Shown piece by piece: positions 34,692 to 42,083 of a DNA stretch of 52,379 nucleotides. Every line of letters starts with the position of its first letter. The stretch's first letter is position 1. A program made the translations under genes and the position numbers. The notes under the pieces were generated by a model. The model saw only the letters and a list, made by a program, of their open reading frames with translations. It did not search any database and had not been told where the DNA came from. The DNA is from Spirochaetia bacterium (GTDB lineage Bacteria; Spirochaetota; Spirochaetia; Treponematales; Treponemataceae). The DNA lies in the NCBI GenBank assembly GCA_900769975.1, contig CAAGIR010000027.1:1-52379 (forward strand), in the 5' to 3' direction.

Positions 34692-35168
34692 ATGATAGAA
34701 CAGATAACTGTTGCCGTTCCTTATGAAAAGACAGTCCGCTACACACTTTTTGCTCAGGGCGTACAGTCTGCACTTCCTTTGATTGATTCCGACGGTTCTT
34801 TCATCAGGTTTTCGTTTCTTGGAAGATCAGTTCTAGTTCTTTTTTATACTTTTCATTCGTTCAGGCGAGTATTTGTTGTTACCCGTTGGAATGAAAAATA
34901 TGCAGGAACTCCGATTGTGCTTCCCGGTGTTGATTCAAAACTTCTTCTTTTATATGAAGCAAGGGGCAGACAGTATGATGATTTTAAGCGTGTTCTGTAT
35001 CTTCTGACAAAAGATGATCCGTATAGATGCTTGTGTTTTCCTCTGCCGTTCTGGTTCAAGCTTTTTGCATTGATAGAGCATTACGGCGGAAAGAAAAGTG
35101 ATGTGATATGGCTGTTTGAGAAATATAAGAATAGAGAAAAATATGTTTATGAGGATGTGTGTAAATGA
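34692..35168 (+). CDS. Unknown protein coupled to a GmrSD-like nuclease
   Basis: The protein has 158 residues from ATG 34692 (MIEQITVAVPYEKTVRYTLF); an earlier ATG at 34677 overlaps the -10 and is unlikely. It shows alternating strands and helices, an RVFVVTRWNEKY segment, and a C-terminal DDPYRCLCFPLPFWFKLF. I recognise no family and no catalytic motif. Its stop overlaps the next start as ATGA, so the two are translated together. Its base composition is less AT-rich than the nuclease, so it may be the older resident gene. Confidence 0.6.
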   Translation: MIEQITVAVPYEKTVRYTLFAQGVQSALPLIDSDGSFIRFSFLGRSVLVLFYTFHSFRRVFVVTRWNEKYAGTPIVLPGVDSKLLLLYEARGRQYDDFKRVLYLLTKDDPYRCLCFPLPFWFKLFALIEHYGGKKSDVIWLFEKYKNREKYVYEDVCK

Positions 35169-37753
35169 ATGAATTGCAATCACTTTCAATGATTTTTCAA
35201 AATAAATTGTTCCGTATTCCTGATTATCAAAGAGGTTATGCCTGGCAGGAAGAGCAGTTAATTGATTTTTGGGAAGATGTAATTAATTTGCAGGAAAATA
35301 GAAATCATTATACAGGGCTTTTATCAATTAAAGCTTTGTCAAAAGAAGATTCAAGGAGATTGGGAGATAATGACCAATGGTTGTTAGATGCCGGATTTAA
35401 GGCATATCATATTGTTGATGGACAGCAGAGATTGACTACTTTTGTAATTTGTCTTTATGAACTTATAAAATTTAGGATAGATTTAGAATCAAATATCTCT
35501 GAATCAGAAATTTATTTAGGTTATGAATCGGTAAAAGATATAAAAGCAAAATATATCAGCAGACAAATGCCACCTGATAATTTTAGAACAACATATATTT
35601 TTGGATATGAAAATGATAATCCAAGTGCAGAATATTTGCGGTATAGAATTTTTGAAGAAAAGTATGGTGGAACTTTAAAAGAAACTTATTACACAAAAAA
35701 CTTAAAGGCGGCAAAAGAATTTTTTAGTGATGTTATTCTCAAATATTATGAAAAAAAAGGATTAAATGCTTTATCGTGTTTATATAAAAAACTTACACAA
35801 TGTCTTATGTTTAATATTCACGATATAGAAGATGATTATGATGTATATGTTGCTTTTGAAACAATGAATAATAGGGGAAAAAGACTTAGTAATCTTGAAT
35901 TGTTGAAAAACCGTCTTATTTATCTTACAACTCTTTATAAAAAGAGCGATTTGACGGAAGCCAGTGAAAAGGCTTTGCGTGAAAAAATAAATGATGCTTG
36001 GAAAGAAGTTTATTTTCAGCTTGGAAGGAATGAATCAAAACCGCTTTCTGATGATGAATTTTTAAGGGCGCATTGGATAATATTTTTTCATTATTCACGA
36101 CAAAAAGGGGATGATTATATAAAATATTTATTAAGATATTTTTCACATAAATCAATCTTTAAAGATATTTATCCAAAAGAGATTCCTTCCCAAATTCAAG
36201 ATTTGTCAGATGAATATGAAGAAATCGGTGACGATGATAATGATTTTGAAGAATCTTTTGATAATAATCCGCAGCAAAATTATTTAAAACCAGAAGATAT
36301 TAAAAATTATGTAAACAGTTTAAAAGATTGTTCTGAAAGCTGGTATTACTCATTTTTTCCGAATGAGAATGCTGATTTATCTGTAAATGAAAAATTATGG
36401 ATTGATCGATTGAATAGAATTGGGATAGGTTATTTTAGACCGTTAGTATCGGTTATCATTAATAAAAATACAAATGGAACAGAAGAAGAAAAAGTTGAAT
36501 TATTGAAAGCTATAGAACGATTTATATTTGTCAATTTTCGATTGGCTGTATATCAATCTACATATAAAAGTAGTGATTATTATAAGAAAACAAAAGAATT
36601 ATATGATGAAAAAATTTCTTTGCAAGAGATAACTGATGATTTAAATGAACTTACGAATCAAAATATAGAAAATGCACTTGAAATTTACATCAGTAAAATG
36701 CAACATAACTTTACTGCTGAAGGTAGAAATGGTTTTTATGATTGGCATAGCATTAAGTATTTCTTATTTGAATATGAATATCATTTAGCAGAAGAATTAA
36801 AGAGAACCGATGATATGAAAATAAATTGGATTTCCTTTACAACTGAAACAAAAGGAAAATATTCAATTGAACATATATTACCCCAAACTCCAACAAAGTT
36901 TTATTGGCGTAATACATATCGTCAATTTATAGAAAATACATCTGAAATGAAGAAATTGACAAGTTCTCTTGGTAATTTGCTTCCTCTTTCAAAGGCAATA
37001 AACTCAAGTTTACAGAACGATTCATTTGAAGAAAAGAAAATAAGAGGATATTCAAATGGTTCTTATAGTGAATTAGAAGTTTCAAGGGAAACAGAATGGA
37101 CTGCAAATAATATTTATTTTAGAGGAAAAAAACTTCTGTCCTTTATGGAAAATCGTTGGAATTTTAAATTTAAAAATGAAGAACAGAAAGATAATTTATT
37201 GAATATCAGTTTTATTAATGATGGTAGAAATATTCCAGCACCATTAGAAGAATCAATTTTGAAAATAGAAGATGATATAACTATTGGAGAAACAGCAGGT
37301 GAAAAAAGAAAAGCATATTGGTCTTTTGTTCTTCCGCGATTAAAGGAAACTTTAAATGGTCCTTATGCACATGTAAATCCGACAACAAGTGATTTTTCTG
37401 ACGGATATTTTGGTGTAAAAGGAATTCATTTATTTTGTTCTATAAAGCAGAGATTAAAAAGGGTTCTAGTCGGTTTATGGATTGATACAGGAGATGCTGT
37501 TACTTCAAAAAAACTTTTTGATTTAATCTATAAAGATAAAGAAATAATTGAATCAAAGTTTAAAAATAAACTTGAGTGGAATCGAAAAAATAAGAGTCGG
37601 TCTTGTTCAATTTGTATGATATTAGAAAATGCGGATTTCACAGATAAATCCCAATGGCAAAAATTATCTGATTTTCAAGTGAAATATGCAAAATTGCTTT
37701 CTGATATTATTTTTTATCCAAGAGAAGAAGCAATAAAAAAGATATTGTTGTAA
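35165..37753 (+). CDS. GmrSD-like DUF262-DUF1524-DUF4268 nuclease (candidate defence)
   Basis: This 862-residue protein has a DUF262 domain with DYQRGYAW (20-27) and IVDGQQRLTT (83-92), signatures of the ParB-like NTPase/nuclease fold of GmrS. A DUF1524 HNH-type nuclease follows, with SIEHILPQ around His570 and SSLGNLLPLSKAINSSLQ. From about residue 715 a DUF4268-like domain (RKAYWSFVLPRLKETL; FKNKLEWNRKNKSR) ends the protein. GmrSD-type enzymes cleave modified phage DNA using NTP hydrolysis. The gene is visibly more AT-rich than its surroundings, fitting recent acquisition. It begins at ATG 35165 overlapping the preceding stop. Target modification is unknown. Confidence 0.8.
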   Translation: MNELQSLSMIFQNKLFRIPDYQRGYAWQEEQLIDFWEDVINLQENRNHYTGLLSIKALSKEDSRRLGDNDQWLLDAGFKAYHIVDGQQRLTTFVICLYELIKFRIDLESNISESEIYLGYESVKDIKAKYISRQMPPDNFRTTYIFGYENDNPSAEYLRYRIFEEKYGGTLKETYYTKNLKAAKEFFSDVILKYYEKKGLNALSCLYKKLTQCLMFNIHDIEDDYDVYVAFETMNNRGKRLSNLELLKNRLIYLTTLYKKSDLTEASEKALREKINDAWKEVYFQLGRNESKPLSDDEFLRAHWIIFFHYSRQKGDDYIKYLLRYFSHKSIFKDIYPKEIPSQIQDLSDEYEEIGDDDNDFEESFDNNPQQNYLKPEDIKNYVNSLKDCSESWYYSFFPNENADLSVNEKLWIDRLNRIGIGYFRPLVSVIINKNTNGTEEEKVELLKAIERFIFVNFRLAVYQSTYKSSDYYKKTKELYDEKISLQEITDDLNELTNQNIENALEIYISKMQHNFTAEGRNGFYDWHSIKYFLFEYEYHLAEELKRTDDMKINWISFTTETKGKYSIEHILPQTPTKFYWRNTYRQFIENTSEMKKLTSSLGNLLPLSKAINSSLQNDSFEEKKIRGYSNGSYSELEVSRETEWTANNIYFRGKKLLSFMENRWNFKFKNEEQKDNLLNISFINDGRNIPAPLEESILKIEDDITIGETAGEKRKAYWSFVLPRLKETLNGPYAHVNPTTSDFSDGYFGVKGIHLFCSIKQRLKRVLVGLWIDTGDAVTSKKLFDLIYKDKEIIESKFKNKLEWNRKNKSRSCSICMILENADFTDKSQWQKLSDFQVKYAKLLSDIIFYPREEAIKKILL

Positions 37754-37769
37754 GTTTCAAGGAAGTTAT

Positions 37770-37858
37770 CAATGTCAAATGTCCTAGATGTCCAAGAAGT
37801 TGGACGAACCGGTAGCGACCGAAAAGGTCAATGGAAAATAATTAAAGATAAAGAGTAG
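37770..37858 (+). pseudogene. C-terminal scar of a lost gene (GSDRKGxW ending)
   Basis: A 28-codon frame starting at ATG 37773 at the latest reads VQEVGRTGSDRKGQWKI then a short basic tail. LxxxGxxxRVGSDRKGYW is a common ending of proteins with a C-terminal winged helix, such as AlbA-2 or Fic-type regulators. Only the end remains. Frame and start are uncertain; treat it as a scar left when cargo genes were exchanged. Confidence 0.3.
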
Positions 37859-37865
37859 TGATTTT

Positions 37866-38597
37866 ATGAACAAACAACTTCCTGAAAGAGTAACTTATGC
37901 ACAGCAAAAGCTGATAGATTTGATTCAAAAAAGAGAGCTTCGTGACTGGTGTCTGAAACGAAACTTGTCGCATCCGCTGATTTACCGTATTGCAACCGGA
38001 GAACGACTTCCGACTTATGCTCTTGTTTCAAAGCTGATAGATGAAATTGCACCTGTTGAATGGATTTTTTATACTGATGAGCAAATTCCTTTTGAAGTAA
38101 AATTCCTTCCAAAGTGGGACAGTTCAAAACCGAGCAAATATGTTCTGGAGCATAAATCTGACTACAGAAAAATTTCTGAAAACTGTGACATAAATCTTGA
38201 AAGCTGCCGGAATCTGTTCGTAAATCACCGTTCAAAGCCATCTCTTATGATAATCAGGAAATGTGCGTTGGGTGGAGTTGATCCTGCGGAATTTTTTATA
38301 GAAGGTGAAAGTGCAGGGAATTTTTCGTTGGGTCGTGGGGATGTGGTTCTTCTTTCCGGCAAAAAGTATGTTGTTCTTACTTCGGAAGTTTATAACCAGA
38401 AAATACACGGATTTATCGCTATTGAAATTTTTAATACTGAAAATTTGATTTCAGAAGAGAAACTGGAAAACATTTGCAGTCTGCCTAAATTAAGGACAGT
38501 AAGATACAGCCGTATTCAGCCGGAATTGCTTACGCACCTTGATGAAAATTTTGTTCAGAAAATTTTAGACAGCATAAAAGCAGTACTGGGATATTGA
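37866..38597 (+). CDS. Helix-turn-helix protein fused to a MazF/PemK-like domain
   Basis: This 243-residue protein has two N-terminal HTH-like units: LRDWCLKRNLSHPLIYRIATG (about 25-45) and a second around YRKISENCDINLESCRNLF (96-114). The C-terminal 95 residues follow the MazF/PemK layout: RGDVVLLSGKKYVVLTSEVY, GFIAIEIFN, then LPKLRTVRYSRIQPELL and a final helix LDSIKAVLGY. MazF proteins are mRNA interferases held by a separate antitoxin; here a DNA-binding module seems fused to the toxin-like fold. No separate antitoxin gene is adjacent. It is near the GmrSD-like gene and could control a defence or addiction module. Confidence 0.6.
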   Translation: MNKQLPERVTYAQQKLIDLIQKRELRDWCLKRNLSHPLIYRIATGERLPTYALVSKLIDEIAPVEWIFYTDEQIPFEVKFLPKWDSSKPSKYVLEHKSDYRKISENCDINLESCRNLFVNHRSKPSLMIIRKCALGGVDPAEFFIEGESAGNFSLGRGDVVLLSGKKYVVLTSEVYNQKIHGFIAIEIFNTENLISEEKLENICSLPKLRTVRYSRIQPELLTHLDENFVQKILDSIKAVLGY

Positions 38598-38716
38598 AGT
38601 ATGAAAATTTGAAAAAGAGTTTGAAGCGGCTTATTGAAGAATGTTTTTTTTTACTGACAGATTAAATTTTCATCTAATACAGTAAGTTTAATTCGGTTGG
38701 ATTTTTGGGTAAGTGA

Positions 38717-38863
38717 ATGACAGAACAGGAAACAATTAAAGACTGGGAAGAAAAAAACTGGTTTATGGCTGGAGTTTTACAGCGTGAATGTTTGAACTAC
38801 AAGCATTATTGTGATGAAGTTATGGCGTGTATTGAAGAGGGATGGGAAGAAGGGGAGAAATAA
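38717..38863 (+). CDS. Small hypothetical protein, 48 residues
   Basis: The frame starts at ATG 38717 (MTEQETIKDWEEKNWFMAGV) and ends at TAA 38863. It is acidic, with Trp and Cys residues at regular spacing and an EEGWEEGEK end. GGGTAAG upstream is a weak site. Codon use looks plausible but no family is recognised. The 290 bases after it show decayed frames only, so it may be a remnant. Confidence 0.35.
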   Translation: MTEQETIKDWEEKNWFMAGVLQRECLNYKHYCDEVMACIEEGWEEGEK

Positions 38864-39155
38864 AGCAATCAGAAAATCAAATTGGTACTGCACTGGATAT
38901 AAAGAAGGCTGAAAATTCGTTCTTTGGGAAAATGTAGCAGGAGCAAAGCTTACCGCAAATAAATTTGGCAAAAAATTTTATTGCAAGTTTGATGTTTGAA
39001 AAAAATCAACTGTATTTTATATTCAAGCATAAACAGTAGCTGTCAGCTGCTTGCGGGACATATCCGCATTAAAACTTTTTACCGCAGCCTACTGAATTTA
39101 TAGAAAAGACTTCACAGTCTCGCTTGGTTTCAATTTTACAGACTCGTTTTTTCCT

Positions 39156-39192
39156 TAACTGTAAGTATTTTAATAAAAGATACTTACAGTTA
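39156..39192. terminator. Hairpin between convergent transcripts
   Basis: TAACTGTAAGTA (39156-39167) and TACTTACAGTTA (39181-39192) form a perfect stem of 12 bp with a 13-base loop. It separates the plus-strand cargo genes from the end of the minus-strand type IV secretion operon, whose last stop is at 39209. A short T-rich stretch on the minus side (39143-39152 read in reverse gives A-rich) is weak, so the hairpin may act on both strands without a clear U-tract. Confidence 0.55.
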
Positions 39193-39208
39193 GAAGAGTT
39201 TTCTTTCC

Positions 39209-41125
39209 TTATTTTCCTCTTTCTCCGCCTGTCAAATTCTCCGGTAGTTTTGATTTTTCTGTGCGTTTGTTTTGTTTTTTTTCGGCTTTTTCCATTTCTT
39301 TTAAAGCGGCTTCCTGTCCGATGTTCTTTCCCTGTGCGTGTTTTTCCTGAAGGAATTCTTTTGTCCGCATATTTACATTGGACTGGGTTGCTTCATCAAA
39401 TCTTGTGGCGTTTTGGAATTTAGGATTTGAATAGTTGTTCAGCGTTCTTGATTCGCCTTCGGCAAGGTCGCGCGATGTGTTCTGTCCGCTTCTCTGGTGT
39501 GCCTGAGACCCGTTCGGGCCTCCCATTCCTCCGCCTTTTCCTGAGCCTCCTCCGTGCAGGAAATTGTTGCCGGCATTTTGAATCTTGTCTTTCATTCCTC
39601 CTGTAAAAGTTGCAAACATTCCTCTTGCAGCGGCTTTTACCTGTTGTCCTTTTGTTCCTCCAAGTTCTTTTACACCCTGACTTGCGGAACTTGCCGCTCC
39701 GTGTAGTTTTGAAATTTCTCCGGCTGTGTTTACTGCCCCCTGTGCAGTTTTTCTTGCTCCTTCTTTTGCTACATGACCTGCTGTTTTTGCCGTTTTTCCC
39801 ATCGTCACTGCTCCGGCGGCAACACTTCCTGCCATCTGTACGAATTCTCCCATACTGAGCTGAGGCTGCCCGGTCAAAATTGTCATTGCGATTTTTGGGC
39901 CATTTGCTGCCAGGATAAATGCAATAAAACAGAAGAAAATCTGTCCTGCAAAATATACCCAGTTCATATCTGTTGATGTATTTATTATCTGAATTGTATT
40001 TGAAATCAATTGATGGAAGATAAAGAAAATTATTATATCCATAACGAGCATTTTGATTAGAAATCCTGTAAAAACCGGTACAAGTTTTTTCGGCATTTCC
40101 TTTGTTCCGTCAAAAAGAATAAAAGGAATAAAAAACGCTCCGATTCCTGTAACTATGGCATATTCAATAATGCACATAAGGTATTGAATATCAGTAAAAA
40201 TTACGCAGATAACCAGAGATATACAGCAAAGCATTGTCATAAGCATTTGTGGAATATATGATAAGGTTGTTGTTAGTTTTGAGAATCCTTTTTTCAGGAA
40301 ATTTATGTCATCATTATCAATTTCATCATAGTCTTTTGCAAGCTGGAGCTGATTTTTCTCCCATAAAATCTGACAGCTTAATGTTGCAAGACGGAGCAGG
40401 GCTGCCGGGGAAAGGTAATTTGTGTCTTTATCATCTTTTCCTTTGAGCCAGATATTTAAATCAATGTATGAATCCGTAAGATTATCTCCGTCAGTCCCGT
40501 CAAGTTTCTTTTCTATTAAAATGTTGTCAATTGCTTTAAGTGTTTTTGCACTGAAAATGTTTCTTTCTGTATTTTTCTGGCGAAATTCTTCTACAATTTT
40601 GTTTGCTTCATTTTTCTGTGCTTTTGAGTCAAATCTTGTCTGTCCGATTTTTTCATAAACCGAATCAAGATAAGAATCATAAGACTGGTCTGTTTCTATT
40701 GACGGAATGTCAAGGTTTTCAAATTTTGATTCAAGGGTGACTTCCAGTTCTTCTTCCCACATTTTTTCGGTAGCTAGATCCTGCTGAATGCAGTTTTTTA
40801 TATCTTTAAGTTCATTAATGATTGTATTTTTCCCATTACCTGCTTCAATTCCAATTTTGTTTCCGATATATGCAATTCCGGCTGTAATGGGAATGTAAAA
40901 GCTCATCAGTAAAATGAATAAAAGCCATTTATAAAATGTGTCCCACCAGAAATCTCTGATAGTAAAACGGCTGTTGATAAGTTTAAAAGCCGACCAGCAT
41001 AATCCAACTAATCCTATAAACTGTGCATAATGACTTGCCCATCTGTAAAATGAAACAAGAATGCTTGAAAAGTAATCTATTGCTTCGATTGCCGGAATAT
41101 CTATCCAGCCTGTTACATTTCCCAT
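39209..41125 (-). CDS. Type IV secretion inner-membrane protein (VirB6/TrbL)
   Basis: The protein has 638 residues. After an amphipathic start (GWIDIPAIEAIDYFSSILVS) there are about six to seven hydrophobic helices up to residue 420, including YAQFIGLVGLCWSAFKLI and FFCFIAFILAANGPKIAMTI. The hallmark TrbL/VirB6 run of helices around FKKGFSKLTTTLSYIPQML is in the middle. The C-terminal 220 residues are hydrophilic, rich in Gly and Ala (GGGSGKGGGMGGPNGSQ), and probably cytoplasmic. This protein forms the inner-membrane part of the substrate channel. It is the last gene of the operon. Confidence 0.8.
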   Translation of the reverse strand: MGNVTGWIDIPAIEAIDYFSSILVSFYRWASHYAQFIGLVGLCWSAFKLINSRFTIRDFWWDTFYKWLLFILLMSFYIPITAGIAYIGNKIGIEAGNGKNTIINELKDIKNCIQQDLATEKMWEEELEVTLESKFENLDIPSIETDQSYDSYLDSVYEKIGQTRFDSKAQKNEANKIVEEFRQKNTERNIFSAKTLKAIDNILIEKKLDGTDGDNLTDSYIDLNIWLKGKDDKDTNYLSPAALLRLATLSCQILWEKNQLQLAKDYDEIDNDDINFLKKGFSKLTTTLSYIPQMLMTMLCCISLVICVIFTDIQYLMCIIEYAIVTGIGAFFIPFILFDGTKEMPKKLVPVFTGFLIKMLVMDIIIFFIFHQLISNTIQIINTSTDMNWVYFAGQIFFCFIAFILAANGPKIAMTILTGQPQLSMGEFVQMAGSVAAGAVTMGKTAKTAGHVAKEGARKTAQGAVNTAGEISKLHGAASSASQGVKELGGTKGQQVKAAARGMFATFTGGMKDKIQNAGNNFLHGGGSGKGGGMGGPNGSQAHQRSGQNTSRDLAEGESRTLNNYSNPKFQNATRFDEATQSNVNMRTKEFLQEKHAQGKNIGQEAALKEMEKAEKKQNKRTEKSKLPENLTGGERGK

Positions 41126-41134
41126 AAAATCCTC

Positions 41135-42052
41135 TTATTTTTTGAAATATTCAGGAACGCGGTTTTGCATAGCGGCGTTGATTTCCTGCTGCTTCTTTAA
41201 TTCGTCTGCTTCTGCCTGTTTTTCGTTTTCTTCCTGTATCATCTTGTTTGCATTGAGGGCAGCCAGGTCTTCTACTGATTCTGTAAGTTCAGAAGTTCGG
41301 TCTACAAGTTCTTTTGAAAGATAAAGCTGTGCTTCGTTTGATGCTCCTTCCGTAATGTTTCCGTCAGAATCTTTGCTTTCTATAGCGGCAGTTACGATGT
41401 TATTGACTCTGAGGGTATCTTCTTCCCGTTTCATTGTTCTTGCATTTTCTTCTACTTTTGCCATTGCAACGGAAGCGGCATTTTTTACCTGCTCGACTGA
41501 CTGCTGGACAAAAATGTAATTTCTCGGGCTTATGCCGTATTTAACCCAGATTGCCTGTTTCTGTTTTTCATCAAGTCCGTTTACGATTCCGTCTACGGCG
41601 TTTTTCATATTCGTTGTCATAAACTCTTTTGTGTCCTGACAGGCTGTCAGAAAATTTCTTCCGTCATTTCCTGTTCCGCATAAATCAGCGATGGAATAGC
41701 GTGATTCTCCGCATTGTATTGAAGGCGTTGTAAGAATGTTCTTTATGTTTCTTGCAGAATTTAAAAGCCGGTTTACGCGCCGGTTTACATCTTTTATGTC
41801 GTTCCTGATGTCAAAATCTCCGTCAAAACTGATATTATCCCAGTCAATGCTTTTTGCCCGTTCTATGTTCTGCTGAATCATATTGTACTGGTTTTCAATC
41901 TGCGTGATTGTGTTCATTACCATATCGTACTGCTGATAGAGCTGATCGATTGCTGCAAGCCATCCAGAAACATCAAAAACCGGCCAGCCTGTTGCGTGAA
42001 TGTTTGAAACTGCAAGAAAGGATGCAATTATAAGTGCTGAAATCTTTTTCAT
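41135..42052 (-). CDS. Conjugal transfer protein TrbJ/VirB5-like
   Basis: The protein has 305 residues from ATG 42052 (MKKISALIIASFLAVSNIHA), with AGGAGTAC upstream and a clear Sec signal peptide ending near ATG. The mature protein begins with a Trp-rich start and YDMVMNTITQIENQYNMIQQ, a coiled pattern seen in TrbJ-type pilus-tip/accessory proteins. Two cysteines around CGESRYSIADLC may form a disulfide. The C-terminus is charged helix. A frame extends up to 42094 but has no site. It follows VirB4 with a small gap. Confidence 0.7.
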   Translation of the reverse strand: MKKISALIIASFLAVSNIHATGWPVFDVSGWLAAIDQLYQQYDMVMNTITQIENQYNMIQQNIERAKSIDWDNISFDGDFDIRNDIKDVNRRVNRLLNSARNIKNILTTPSIQCGESRYSIADLCGTGNDGRNFLTACQDTKEFMTTNMKNAVDGIVNGLDEKQKQAIWVKYGISPRNYIFVQQSVEQVKNAASVAMAKVEENARTMKREEDTLRVNNIVTAAIESKDSDGNITEGASNEAQLYLSKELVDRTSELTESVEDLAALNANKMIQEENEKQAEADELKKQQEINAAMQNRVPEYFKK

Positions 42053-42083
42053 TCTGTTTGTACTCCTCTTGATGTAATTTGAT

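Noticed and set aside
34853..35189. Minus-strand frames opposite the 158-residue gene
   Set aside because: They are antisense to a coupled gene pair and have no upstream site or recognisable motif.
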